Assembly (NCBI GenBank): GCA_948567375.1
Contig: OX419758.1
Coordinates: forward strand, 28,091,001-28,155,000
Source: Lunularia cruciata
Taxonomy: Eukaryota > Streptophyta > Marchantiopsida > Lunulariales > Lunulariaceae
DNA: 64,000 nucleotides
Direction of reading: 5' to 3'
Notes under the pieces: model-generated
What the model was told of the DNA's origin: nothing
What the model saw: the letters and a program-made list of their open reading frames with translations, nothing else
The model's database searches: none
Position numbers and translations under genes: made by a program
Part shown: positions 52,495 to 62,712 of the stretch, piece by piece
Layout of the letters: each line of letters begins with the position of its first letter
How positions within the stretch are numbered: position 1 is the stretch's first letter

Positions 52495-53322
52495 TCAAGG
52501 GAAATTGAAAGAAATGCCCTTGACAAGTTAGGGAATTACAAAAGTACCCCTAAAAAAACTTTACTTGTGGGATTTGGCAGTTTTGTAGGTGGTAAAGGAT
52601 TTTGGGTTTAAAAAAAAATCAAGAGAGGAAATTACAAAAGTAACCCTAACAAAATTTTAATTGTAGGGTTTGGCGGTTCTATAGGTGGTGCAACTGGAGA
52701 GGATTTTGGGTTAAACAAATCAATCAAGATTGGTTCATATATACTAGATTTGATTCTTTTTAACTCATAATAATACCAAAGAAAGTCAAATCAAGTCAAA
52801 CATCTTTGAAACACTCTTCTTGAATGGCCCTACTTGGTGATTCCAAATCTATTATTTTTCCTCTCATCTTTAATCTCAATATGTAACTACAAGAGTTCTA
52901 TTGATCAAGATTGAATTCAAGGTTCTTTGCTGATTTTCATTGTGTAATCGCTCATGCAAAAATAATCCCTTCATTGCTTTGTGTCTTGATTGTTACTATG
53001 TTCCACTAAGTTGACTTTGGAGTTTTATTGAATCTATAAAAAATGATATCCACAAATGATGTAAGTTGGAATGCAATGCAATATTTTTGGTTCATATCCT
53101 TTTTGCTTTTGGATTTTCCTTTAGGTATGAAAGTTGATGGGAATGGTGAAATGCTAGCGTGTGGGAACAAAATCTCCTATCCAACCACACCATTGGTGGA
53201 ACTATTGAACATCAACCTGCCATAGAAATCAACTAACCAAGGGTGCTTTTGCAACTCAGTTTTTTTTCAGAGGTGCTTTTGTAATTTTCACACTTATTAA
53301 GGGCATTAGTGTAAATTTCCCC
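52495..53322. mobile_element. Mutator-like non-autonomous element with long inverted repeats
   Basis: The left end GGGAAATTGAAAGAAATGCC (52499) and the reverse complement of the right end (GGGGAAATTTACACTAATGC) stay similar for about 65 bases (ATGCCCTT, AATTACAAAAG, ACC, CTnAAAAAA). ATAAAAAAA occurs at 52486-52494 and 53323-53331, a possible 9-bp Mutator-type duplication, though low-complexity. The left repeat is partly doubled (units from about 52530 and 52626). The interior has a 60-codon open frame (53043-53225) of unknown meaning. Confidence 0.6.
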
Positions 53323-53601
53323 ATAAAAAAACACAAGGATTGGCAATTTGTCACAAAGGCTTAAGTAAATTTGAGGCTTTAGATATGGATTGATATCTAT
53401 AGTCCGATAGAGGCTTCTAATATATATGAAGTGCATGGAACACTACATATCAACAATGAAACATATGAGTTGATGGTCAAGATAATTGAGCTATAGACAA
53501 GTAGAGATGTATGTGAAGATGTCTTTATAATCCTTGAAATATGTATGTGTTTTTCTGTGATAAGAGATTGATTATAGACCTCCAAAAAGAGATTAATAAT
53601 A
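53323..53601. other. Intergenic DNA up to the truncated end of C2
   Basis: No supported gene or repeat. Similarity to C1 begins abruptly at about 53602. Confidence 0.5.
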
Positions 53602-53890
53602 GTAACCACTGTCCCTAAGGAACCATCGTGAGGGGAGGAGTCAAACATGCCATATGCCATCCTCTCAAACAGCTATCACACACTAACATAGTAGCAGCTC
53701 CACTAGAAAAGCCACATAATGTACACCTCAAGCCTGCACGTACAAGTGCCAAGCTTGGCTCCATAGTACCATCAATGTTTGGGAGGTGGCATGGCACACA
53801 AGTGCGCACATGATCCTTCCAAACAACACCATCATGTCCTTCTAACACAAGGACTTCAGATGGAAAAACCTCATGCATTCACAAGATAGT
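53602..53890 (-). pseudogene. C2 PHD finger
   Basis: Open frame 53878-53615: HEVFPSEVLVLEGHDGVVWK, then RCTLCG, MLVCDSCLRGWHMACLTPPL. Cys-x2-Cys, Cys-x2-Cys, His-x2-Cys match the first six ligands of a PHD finger. A TAG follows and the element ends before the last WLCxxC pair, which survives in C1. The linker before the finger is conserved with C1. Confidence 0.75.
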
Positions 53891-54207
53891 GTGGCCTGTC
53901 AAAACATCAAGTGTTGTTGGTGCTGTATGCTATAGATATACATACTTGCCTGGATGAAATCAACGGATCGAGAGTCTATAACCTCCTCCTCAAATGGTAG
54001 CATAGTGTAAAGTATCTCTATGCTGAGCAATCGCCAAGTTCTCAAAGGCCATCGTCATCACTCTCTAAAAGATCTCTGCCCTCTGAGAACATGCACTCAT
54101 CCATACATCGGGGTCATCCAAGTCCAAAACTACAGTAACATCTTGACGAATGGCTACAAGTAAATCTGGATCTCATCCATAGAGTAGAAAGTACAAAGAG
54201 AAGGATG

Positions 54208-54960
54208 CTAAGGAGGCTTGCCGGCTAAACCAATACCCCATGGCCAACCAAGGTAACAGAGATCCCAATCTCCTAAGTGGCTTCTTTGCAAACCATACTT
54301 TTGCAATCCTCTCTTCACCGTCTGAACCACTCTCTCTGCTAAGCCATTTGCCTTAGGGTGATCTTGGGAGGTAGTACGGTGATCAATCAAAGCCTTGTCA
54401 CACAAGACCTGAAACTCCCCCAAGAACTATGTACCTTGATTAGTCAAAACCTCAACTGGTGCACCAAAATGACTAAGAACTTGATCCAAGAACAAGTAAG
54501 CTGTCCCTTCACTAGACTTGTCAGGAAGTGCCACCAACTCAATCCACTTGGAGAAGTGCTCCACCATCACCAAAGCATGCTAATGATGTCTCATACTCAA
54601 TGGTAAAGGTCCAACAAAGTCCAAACTCCAACGGTAACCAATCCCATGATAGGTAATGGGTGTAATTGTGGCGTAGGAGCATTGAATGATGCTCTAACTC
54701 TGTCACAAACCACACATCTGGCAACAAATTGTTGTACCTTGGTCTGCATATTGTGCCACCATAGTGACTCTAGAGTAAGCTATATGTACGATTGACTCCA
54801 AAATGTCCTAGCTCCTCATGAGCATGACGGACCAACTATGGCCTCTGAGATGGAAGTGGTACTACTTGCACTCTACCATCCTCCCATACACACAAAAGGT
54901 GTCTGCCCCCCAATCTGAACCATCGGGCTTGCTGAAGAACATGGTCTCTCTCCTTGGCCC
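54208..54960 (-). pseudogene. C2 integrase, broken
   Basis: Zinc-binding part near 54850-54710 (HAHEELGHFGVNRTY; CVVCDR-like in another frame), core with SLDFVGPL near 54620, then NQGT where the second catalytic Asp should be (Asp to Asn) near 54440. DHPKANGLAERVVQTVKRGL (54360-54300) keeps the Glu. Stops and frameshifts between. Confidence 0.65.
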
Positions 54961-55027
54961 CAACTATGCCATCCACAACACCAATGCAAAGATAGTCCAT
55001 CATTAAGACATCATCATGAATGTCTCA

Positions 55028-55790
55028 CTAAATTGTACCAATATCTTCACTCTCTGGATCTGTGGCCTCAATAACTCCTCCTATATGTGCTAAGAGAGAT
55101 ACCACCAAAGCCTCAGAAAATATACATAGAAAGGCAGATGCATGCCAACTTGGCACCATCTCCTCATCTGTCCCACCATGCCAACATGCTCCGGTCTGAT
55201 CTTGCTGGCTGGGACATGGGTTTCTACTCAACCCATTTGCATCACGATTCACCACTCTAGGTCTATGAACAACTGTGAAATCATACCCTTGTAAAATCAA
55301 AGCTCATCATGCAAGCTTCCTTGAAAGCTTGTCGGACTCCATCAACCACTTCAGTGGCTGATGATCAGTGATGAGAGTGAAGGGGTTACCAAAAAGGTAA
55401 CATTGGAAATGTACTACTGCCCAAATTGTTGTCAAACACTCTCTCTCATATGAACTATACTTTGCATCCGCTGAATTGTTGGAGCAACTAGCATAGGCCA
55501 CCACAAATTCCTTCCCCTCATCATCATGCTAGGTGAGCACTGCTCCAAGCCCCAACATACTCCATTCAGTATGAACCTGAAATGGTCGTCCTCTGATCGG
55601 TCTTCTCAAAATAGGAGCAGATGTCAACCTCTCCTTGAGCTCTACAAAAGCTCTCTCCTACTCATCTCCCCAACACCACTCCTATGTAAGCTTGGTCAGC
55701 TTTGTCAAGACCTTGGCAATGGCACTAAATCCTCTAACATAGTGGCGATAGAAGTTTGCTAACCCAAGGAATGCTCGCACTCTGCTCACA
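55028..55790 (-). pseudogene. C2 RNase H and connection, broken
   Basis: Two open stretches: 55504-55307 (YSSYERECLTTIWAVVHFQCYLF, LITDHQPLKWLM, SRKLA) and 55300-55028 (LQGYDFTVVHRPRVVNRDANGLSR, with the last RNase H Asp). Upstream, LANFYRHYV near 55760 is the RT-RNase H joint. Nearly readable across one stop. Confidence 0.75.
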
Positions 55791-56650
55791 TCCATAGGCT
55801 GAGGAATACGTGCAATAGCCTCCACCTTGGTCTATTGAATACCAAGTCCTTCGGGGTAGATAGTGTGACCCAAATACTCAAACTGCTTGTGGAAGAACCT
55901 ACACTTCCCAGGATGTAATTTGAGTCTATGAGATCTCAACCTCTCAAACACATCCAACAATTGTCTCTTATGCTCATCCACAGTAGTGCTGTAGACTAAA
56001 ATGTCATCAATATAGCACCGAGAAAAATCCAATCTAGCTAGGATCCTATCCATGACCCTCTGGAACTCAGCAAGAGTGTTCTTTAACCCAAACGGTAAGA
56101 ACCTCCACTAATATAACACATCCTTGCCGTGAGGATCAATAGCCCAAAATGTTATCTTGGACTTATCCTCCTCTCTGATTGGCAACTGATGATATCTCGC
56201 TCAAAGATCCAAAGTACTGAAGACCTCTGCATGCCCAATCACATCAAAAATCTCCTCCGGTGTAGGCATGGCATACCAATCAGCCTTGGTCTATTGATTG
56301 ATATGACGGTAACCTCCACACATCCGCCTATTTGTGCAGTTGCCATGCATATCCTTCTTGGCTGGCATCACTATCACTGATGCATACTCTCCATGTGAAA
56401 TCTCCACCAAATTAGCCTCCGGTCACTACTCTGGCTCTAAATCAATGTCTTCTCTATCTCACTATATTGATAAGGACATCTAAAAACTGGTGTATTGCCA
56501 ATCAGCTCATCCGTATACCAAGTCCTTTCAAAGCACCCAAATTCTTCATATTGAAGGCAAAATAACTCGTGTGGCTCCTCAAGAACCTCCAAACCCTCTG
56601 TCTTTCCTCTCAAGTAAGCTTGGGTCCAAGGTCTGGCTCCCAAGTATCCT
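55790..56650 (-). pseudogene. C2 reverse transcriptase, broken
   Basis: One frame with a few stops: EEPHELFCLQYEEFG and PVFRCPYQYSEIEKTLI (56600-56440), HGEYASVIVMPAKKDMHGN (near 56400), GGYRHIN, EVFSTLDL-stop-ARYHQLPI (motif A), FLPFGLKNTLAEFQRVMDRI, and the catalytic YIDDILVYS at 56014-55988. The stops replace Gln or Arg codons. This segment is missing from C1. Confidence 0.75.
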
Positions 56651-56874
56651 CTGTAACTATCGTAGGAGTGGAAGACGTACTGAATGGCTGCTACATTGGG
56701 CCCTTGGGAGCAATAATGTCATGCCCCCAACCATAAGAGGTCCCAACCTTTGTGTGAAAAACTCCCTCCACTCTGGCTGCAAGCTCCACACATCCTCTAG
56801 CTGCATCCCAAGTGGACCAAGGGTATAATCCAAGTAGCCGACGCTCACCTAGATGGACTCCAAGTAGACCACTC

Positions 56875-57624
56875 TGTAATACTCCGAGGACAAGAGAAGA
56901 GAGAAAACACAAATTGCACACTCAAACATTAGATGCCCCAAGGGAGCACCTTCTCTTTATTATACAGACAAAGAGGATCTCTTCCAAGGAAGCTCCACCA
57001 TAGGATTAGGGACACAGATAGGTGACATGTCAGCAAGTTCCACTCTTGGATTACTTACTTGGATGGGTGACCTGTCTGGTCTAGGTCCTATCTGGTTGGT
57101 CAAACAGGCTTTGACCGGAGAGAATCTTTTAGGGAATCTTCCTGTAGGAATCTCAGAATCACGTGAGTAAGGTACCATTGGAAAGCTCTCGACAAGACAA
57201 AGCAGGGGGGGAAGGAAGGCCAGCCTTTTCTCTATTGGGGGGGGGAGGAAGGAGATTATGCACATATTTGAGGCCTAATTCATCCATTTAGGCCTCCAAA
57301 ATTGCCTTCAAAGATTTCAGGCATATTTCGGTTCCTACTCTATTAGTAGAAGTCCCCTTTTGGTGATACCTCTTTCTGATCTGTTTAGTCCATCATGTGT
57401 AACATCCTTCCAGATGTTACTAAACCAATTCTCACCTTTAAATAATATGTCTAGCTATTGGTTCTAAGGTTCTCAAGTCTATTTTGGTTTCTGCCCTATT
57501 AGTAGAAGTACTCTTTTAGTGATACTTCTATCTGATCTATTTTGACCATCATATATAACATTATTCTAGATGTTACCAAACCAAATTTCACATCTAGATC
57601 ATATGGCTAACCCTTGGTATTACA
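56875..57624 (-). repeat. Element B 3' LTR (750 bp)
   Basis: Plus-strand ends TGTAATACTCC and TTGGTATTACA. Has two imperfect tandem units of about 156 bp (from about 57323 and 57479), each with ATTAGTAGAAGT and a GTGATAC block. Confidence 0.95.
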
Positions 57625-57642
57625 GACCTCCCTCCTTTTAAG
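57625..57642 (-). other. Element B polypurine tract
   Basis: Minus strand CTTAAAAGGAGGGAGGTC directly before the 3' LTR. Confidence 0.8.
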
Positions 57643-57835
57643 ACGCAACGTCCTCGTTGTGCAATTGTTGCTCAAAGGCTTGCAGCAACACCGATGCATG
57701 TGAAATATTGGCAGCGGGTTCCCAGGTTGCTTCATAGAGGGGGTAACCTTTCCATTCTACTAGATATTCCACCCGTGGATGGCGAGTACCACGCATGCGC
57801 TTTTGGAGAATCCGCTCCACTTCGTATTCCTTTGT
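57638..57835 (-). pseudogene. Element B chromodomain
   Basis: ERILQKRMRGTRHPRVEYLVEWKGYPLYEATWEPAA-type chromodomain with the aromatic and acidic residues of the family (VEYLVEWKGY, ATWEP). Followed by a short tail ending HNEDVAS. Separated from the integrase C-terminal domain by a stop. Would direct integration to methylated heterochromatin. Confidence 0.85.
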
Positions 57836-57868
57836 GCCATCAATGACTGTCGGACAAGGTCGAATGTC

Positions 57869-58971
57869 CTATGTGGAAGGACCTTGGCCTGATTGGGGAG
57901 CATATCTGCGTAATAAGGAGACATGAAACACTAGATGGATCTTCATGTGTGGTGGTAGCTCAAGGTGATAGGCCACAGCGCCGATGCGACAAAGAATCAA
58001 GAAAGGCCCAATAAAACGAGGTCTGAGCTTACGAGATCCAACTAATGTGAGGTTGGTTGCGATAGCCACTCTTGATCCCCAACATTGAACTCCATGTGCC
58101 TACGGTGTGCATCAACATACTGCTTTTGTCGATTTTGTGCAATCTATAACCTGTGCTTGGCGCTCTTCACACCTTGTTGGATTCTAGAAACAAATGTGTT
58201 GACTGCATCAACCTTGGTAGTCACTGGACGGATCTTCATCAAGCTAGAAGGTTTGAAGGGATGCTCACCATACATGAGGAAGAACGGAGTGACTTGGGTG
58301 GAGGCATTCACTGAATTGTTGTAAGCAAATTCCACCAACGGTAGTAGGGTATCCTACCTCTCTTGCTCTTCTAAGGTGAAGCCACGTAACATGTCTTCAA
58401 TCGTGCGATTAGCCCGCTCTGTTTGGCCATCTGTTTGTGCCTGGTAAGCTGTAGACATGGCCAACTTGGTTTTGAAGAAACCAAAGAGTGTTTGCCAAAA
58501 CAAACTGGTGAATTGGGTGCCTCTATCGGTGATGAGTACTCTAGACAAGCCATGGTGAACAAAGACTGCATCTAAGTATAGTTGAGCTAGTTGTGGAGCG
58601 GTCACCTCCTTGGTGGTAGGACGTACATGAATCATTTTGCTGAGCCGGTCCACAAAGACCACAATGGAGTCAAACCCTGAGGTGGTCTTGGGTAATTCAC
58701 AGATGAGATCCATACTCACTTGTTCCCAACGTTGGGTAGGAGTGGGGAGAGGTTGAAGGAGCCCTGCATGAGCTTGATTAGAAGCTTTGTTCTGTTGACA
58801 AAGTAGGTAGCTACGCACATAGTCCATCACGTTGTTGCTCATCTTGGGCCAATAGTAATGGCACTTGACTGCATCCAAGGTCTTGTCCACCCCGACATGA
58901 GCTACAATGGCCAAATCATGACATTCCGCTAGAATGGTGGTGCGTAATTCTGGAACATTTGGGATCCACAA
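57869..58971 (-). pseudogene. Element B integrase, nearly intact
   Basis: 58971-58354 is open for 205 codons. It has the zinc part (HDLAIVAHVGVDKT, SYLLCQQNKA, where Tyr replaces the first Cys of HHCC), then the core with MDLICELP, ITDRGTQF and TDGQTERANRTIED, all three catalytic acids present. After a stop, another frame gives FAYNNSVNASTQVTPFFLMYGEHPF (58338 on) and then the C-terminal domain 58069-57869 ([24 protein letters not shown]). Two or three breaks in all. Confidence 0.85.
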
Positions 58972-58995
58972 TTTGCCCTCCCGAATGGTGAGTCC

Positions 58996-59680
58996 TTAGG
59001 TGCTGGTGACACCTTTGGACAATTGCACTTCTACAATCTGTGGATTAGTTTTTGTAGCAACTAGAATCTCTTGCCAGAATTTAGGGTTAATCTTAACCTC
59101 TGCCACCAAGTTGTTGGCCATTGGCATGCGGGTAAATGCATCTGCAAGTTGCTTCTTACCTTCCATGTAGGTGATTGTCATGTTGAAGCGTTGTCGCCCC
59201 TCTGCCCACCAAATTTGGCGACGAGATAGATCCTTCTGCGTCTCGAGGTAGACTAGAGGTTTGTGGTCTGTCTCTACTACAAATGCCTTCTCGCCCAAGT
59301 AGTGCTTCCAATGCTTGGTTGCTAGAACAATGGCCAGCTCTTCTTGTTCTATGGTGTGGTAGTTGCGCTCTGCCGATAACAACTTTTGAGAGAAATATGC
59401 AATTGGATGCCATCCGTCATGCCACTCTTGTTGTAGGACTGCTCCTATTGCTATGCCTGATGCATCTATAGCCAACTTGATTGGACGTGTTGGGTCATAC
59501 CACTTCAAGATTGGTGCATGTAGCAAGGCGGCCTTCAATTCTTGAAAGGCCGACTCTTGTGCAATTCCCCGTGTCCACTTCTTCCCCTTGCCAAGTAGTG
59601 CCGTTAAGGGCTGTGCAACCTTGGAGAAGTCCTTGACAAATCTATGATAGAATCCCGTCAACCCCAAGAAGCTCTTGAGT
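58996..59680 (-). pseudogene. Element B RNase H
   Basis: Same frame as RT but separated from it by one TAA at the RT-RNase H joint (DQT-stop-LKSF, from a Gln codon). GLTGFYHRFVKDFSKVAQPL, then LAIDASGIAIGAVL (first Asp), EQEELAIVLATKHW (Glu), ETDHKPLVYL (Asp) and KKQLADAFTR (last Asp): all four RNase H acids are present. The C-terminal linker runs to 58996. Confidence 0.88.
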
Positions 59681-59685
59681 TAAGT

Positions 59686-60735
59686 CTGATCTTCTGGGGC
59701 ACTCCATTTTTGAATGACCTCTATTTTATTTGTCAATACTTGAATGCCCTCTGCACTTACTCTATGCCCTAAGCAGTCTACTTCAGACTTGCCAAACTCA
59801 CATTTTGAGATTTTGGCATACAACTGATTCTGGCTTAGAATCTGGAGGACCTCTTGTAGATGTTGTTTATGTTCTGTCATTGTGCTACTATATACTAAGA
59901 TATCATCCAAGAAGACAATAACAAACTTATCCAAGTATGGACAAAATATGTCATTCATTAGGCTCATGAAAGTGGCAGGCACATTGGTGAGGCCAAAAGG
60001 CATCACAAGATACTCAAAGTGGCCATACCTGGTTTGAAAGGTAGTTTTGTACACATCTTCCTCTGCAATTCGGATTTGATTGTAACCGCTCCGCAAGTCC
60101 AATTTGGTGAAATATCTCGCTCCATGGAGTTGATCAAACTGGTCATCCATGCGAGGTAAGGGGTATTTTTTCTTCACTGTTTGCTGATTGAGACCTCGAT
60201 AGTCAATGCACATGCGCATTGTACCATCCTTCTTCTTCACAAACAAGACAGGGGCCCCATATGGTGATACGCTAGGTTGGATGAACCCTTTCTGTAGCAT
60301 CTCCTCAATTTGAGTCTTACACTCTTCCAACTCATGAGGTGATAGGCAATATGGTGCCTTACAAGGAGGTGTCTTCTCCGGGAGTGTCTCTATTTTGTGA
60401 TCTACTTGCCTTTTAGGTGGTAATCCTGAGGGTAGATCATTGGGAAAGACATCTTGAAACTCATCCACCACATCCTTCAATTTCTCCGGAATTTGTCCAG
60501 CGAGTTGTGCACTCTGGACTTCTCTTATTAGACCCATAAAACATCTATCGGTCTTACAGACAATTGTTGTACCTATGACATATAGAGGCAATTTCTGCCT
60601 GTGTGATTTTTCTTTAACCCCAATGATTGACCATTGGTGGGTTCTCACTAGTTTCTTCCTCCAATCCACCATTGGGTTGTACTGCTCCATCCATGGTATG
60701 CTTAAAATTGCATCATAACGGGCTAATTGTATCAC
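59686..60735 (-). pseudogene. Element B reverse transcriptase
   Basis: 350 open codons. [14 protein letters not shown] is the end of the protease; [62 protein letters not shown] (motif A), [16 protein letters not shown] and [12 protein letters not shown] (catalytic) follow in order. All RT motifs are intact. The frame continues into RNase H across a single stop and upstream into the protease across another. Confidence 0.9.
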
Positions 60736-61284
60736 TTGCCACTCAATTGCTTCCTAATATTCTCATACAGAGAGGGTTACCTGTCTAGGTAATGATTCAA
60801 TCCTCTCTGTTTGCCCATTTGGTAACTCTACTTCTTCACTTCCGAGACAAGAAATTCTCGGTTGCTCCCAGATCTATTAATACTCTCACTTGATTACCTT
60901 CTAGGATTCCATTCACAACAATCAATTGTGAGGTTGCCTTTCGGGATCTTTGCGCATTATTCTTCTTCCTTCCCTTGCTTCTCTCCTTCCTTATTGAGCC
61001 AGTAAGGCTGCAAGGTACATTTACTGGCGATCTTTGTTTTTCGAAGTGGTTTCTACCTCCTCCTCTTCAATGTGCCTCTCCATGTTGTTCAAAGATTGTC
61101 TGTACAAAGGCTCATGGCTTCTAGGGAAACGAGTGCAACAATTGGTAGATATGTGCCCAATACGGCCACAATTGTAACAACGGCGTTGTTCTCCTCGAGT
61201 CCCTTCTCCTCGTGGGACTCCATCTCTTCATTCTTCTACCTGTCCCCGCTCCCCTTGAAGCGGCCTTGCTCCTCAATCCCGGAA
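60736..61284 (-). pseudogene. Element B gag C-terminus with zinc knuckle, and protease
   Basis: Zinc knuckle CYNCGRIGHISTNC at 61179-61138 is intact. A Lys/Arg-rich stretch follows, then the protease at about 60930-60840: SQLIVVNGILEG, LIDLGATENF (D-L-G in place of D-S/T-G), with more frame breaks up to 60736. Frames change at least twice between the gag core and RT. Confidence 0.75.
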
Positions 61285-62109
61285 TCAAAGGTTGCCCAAT
61301 TCCATCGGTACTGGTCCACCCATGTGTGGCATTTCTGCCCGATAATGTTGAGATGGAACTACTCCTTCACCTCCACCTAATGCTCTTGCTATTCTTTGCA
61401 CACAAGCAATAGCTTCAAATACTGTGCGAGGGTTTTGCACCATGACTTCTTGGCAAATCTGCTCTTTCAACCCTCGTTTGAAATTGTCGAGAGCCTCTGT
61501 TGGACTCATGTCGGTAATTGCAACTTGTAGATCCAAAAATGCCTCCACATACTCTTGTACGCTATTCTTCTGTCTCAATCCCCATAGTCGGGTTTGAGCC
61601 ATCTGCACAAAATCCACCAATTGGAAATTTTTCAGCAGTCCTTCTTGCATTGCTGTCCATGTGACCTCCCTTCTCTCTGCCAACATGGATCATTCCCAAG
61701 CATCATACCATGTGAGGGCTTTATTGGTCAAGTACCCACATGCAAACATGCCTGTAGCATGCTCTGTGATCTCTGTTGAGAACAATGAAAAATATTGATT
61801 CATTCTTGAGATCCAATTTTCCACTACTCCCATCGTACGCTGCCCCTTGTAAGGCTTGATGTTGCAGGTCTTCTTCATCCGGAGTAGCAATGTGGCTTCA
61901 TCGTTAATAGGGTTTGTAGGCACGGGTGCCTCTCCAAGTACTTCAGTCGCAAATAATGGGTTTTGAGACGGCTCTTCTTCTTGCATGGCTTGATCATTCT
62001 TGAGGATCTGCACTTGACTTTGTAATGTCTCCATGGTCATCTTAATCTCTTGAAATTCATTTAACATCCCTTGCATTCCTTGCACTAACTCTTGCAGCTG
62101 CGGATCCAT
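61285..62109 (-). pseudogene. Element B gag core with one premature stop
   Basis: Start taken as the ATG at 62109 (MDPQLQELVQGMQGMLNEF), giving a coiled-coil-like N-terminus. The core has NWISRMNQYFSLFS, ALTWYDAWE, then a TGA at 61692-61690 where A has AGA/Arg. The same frame goes on (MLAERREVTWTAMQEGLLKNF, SVQEYVEAF, RALGGGEGVV) to a stop at 61285, before the knuckle. Apart from that TGA the capsid region is complete. Confidence 0.85.
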
Positions 62110-62142
62110 GGTTCTTGCAACACCCAATTGCTAACATCTACT

Positions 62143-62346
62143 TCAATACAGAGTCAATATAATCACTCTCAAAGGCACATGAACTATCGGAACTACCATT
62201 GGGACCTCAAAAGCTATCACTCGTTGATAATACTCCTCACCAAAATTCCTAACCACAAAATCTCTAAACATCACTTTCGGCCTCACTACATAACGGATTT
62301 CTACTTGAGTGTTGAAAGGGAGAGGATTTGGGACATTCATATCCAT
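62143..62346 (-). CDS. Element B leader ORF2, 67 aa
   Basis: Intact, ATG at 62346 (MDMNVPNPLPFNTQV). Nearly the same as 2154-2357 in A. Core YVVRPKVMFRDFVVRNFGEE, then VPMVVPIV. Starts a few bases after the stop of ORF1. It shares the gag frame but is closed by TGA and then TAG, both also present in A. Role unknown. Confidence 0.55.
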   Translation of the reverse strand: MDMNVPNPLPFNTQVEIRYVVRPKVMFRDFVVRNFGEEYYQRVIAFEVPMVVPIVHVPLRVIILTLY

Positions 62347-62350
62347 ATTA

Positions 62351-62572
62351 TCATAATAGAATGTAGATCGTCAAATCCCACTCTCTGTCATATATCACCA
62401 CAGGTAGAATCACCGGGTTTGGTGAGTTCATCACTTTGTCCATGAATTCCGCACCAAAGTGATAAACTAGCGAAACTCTCATCTGCTCATGCTGGATGTA
62501 CATAACCTTGATGTGGAATGGGTTTGAGAATGGAAAGCTAGGTGCGGGAAATTGTCCTCCCGGTGCATCCAT
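62351..62572 (-). CDS. Element B leader ORF1, 73 aa
   Basis: Intact, ATG at 62572 (MDAPGGQFPAPSF). Core VSLVYHFGAEFMDKVMNSP and PVILPVVIYDREWDLTIYILL. It resembles ORF2 (HFG/NFG, E-F/Y, K/R-V, a hydrophobic P-V-V stretch) and the single leader ORF of G. No known domain recognised. Confidence 0.55.
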   Translation of the reverse strand: MDAPGGQFPAPSFPFSNPFHIKVMYIQHEQMRVSLVYHFGAEFMDKVMNSPNPVILPVVIYDREWDLTIYILL

Positions 62573-62699
62573 CCCATCCGCTCTCTAAAGTCCTTCCTAA
62601 GTCTAGCAATTACTCTATGTTCTCCACCTCAAATTACTCAGGTTCAGTAGTTCGTGCTATTCCAAGAGGGGTGATCCACTCTCTTGGACTAGAACACTT

Positions 62700-62711
62700 G
62701 CGCTGATACCA
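62700..62711 (-). other. Element B primer binding site (Met tRNA type)
   Basis: Minus strand TGGTATCAGCGC, one base from the LTR, nearly TGGTATCAGAGC. Confidence 0.85.
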
Positions 62712-62712
62712 T

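Noticed and set aside
52495-53322. Host gene exon at 53043-53225
   Set aside because: A 60-codon frame inside an inverted-repeat element with no recognisable domain; a captured fragment cannot be excluded but a gene is not supported.
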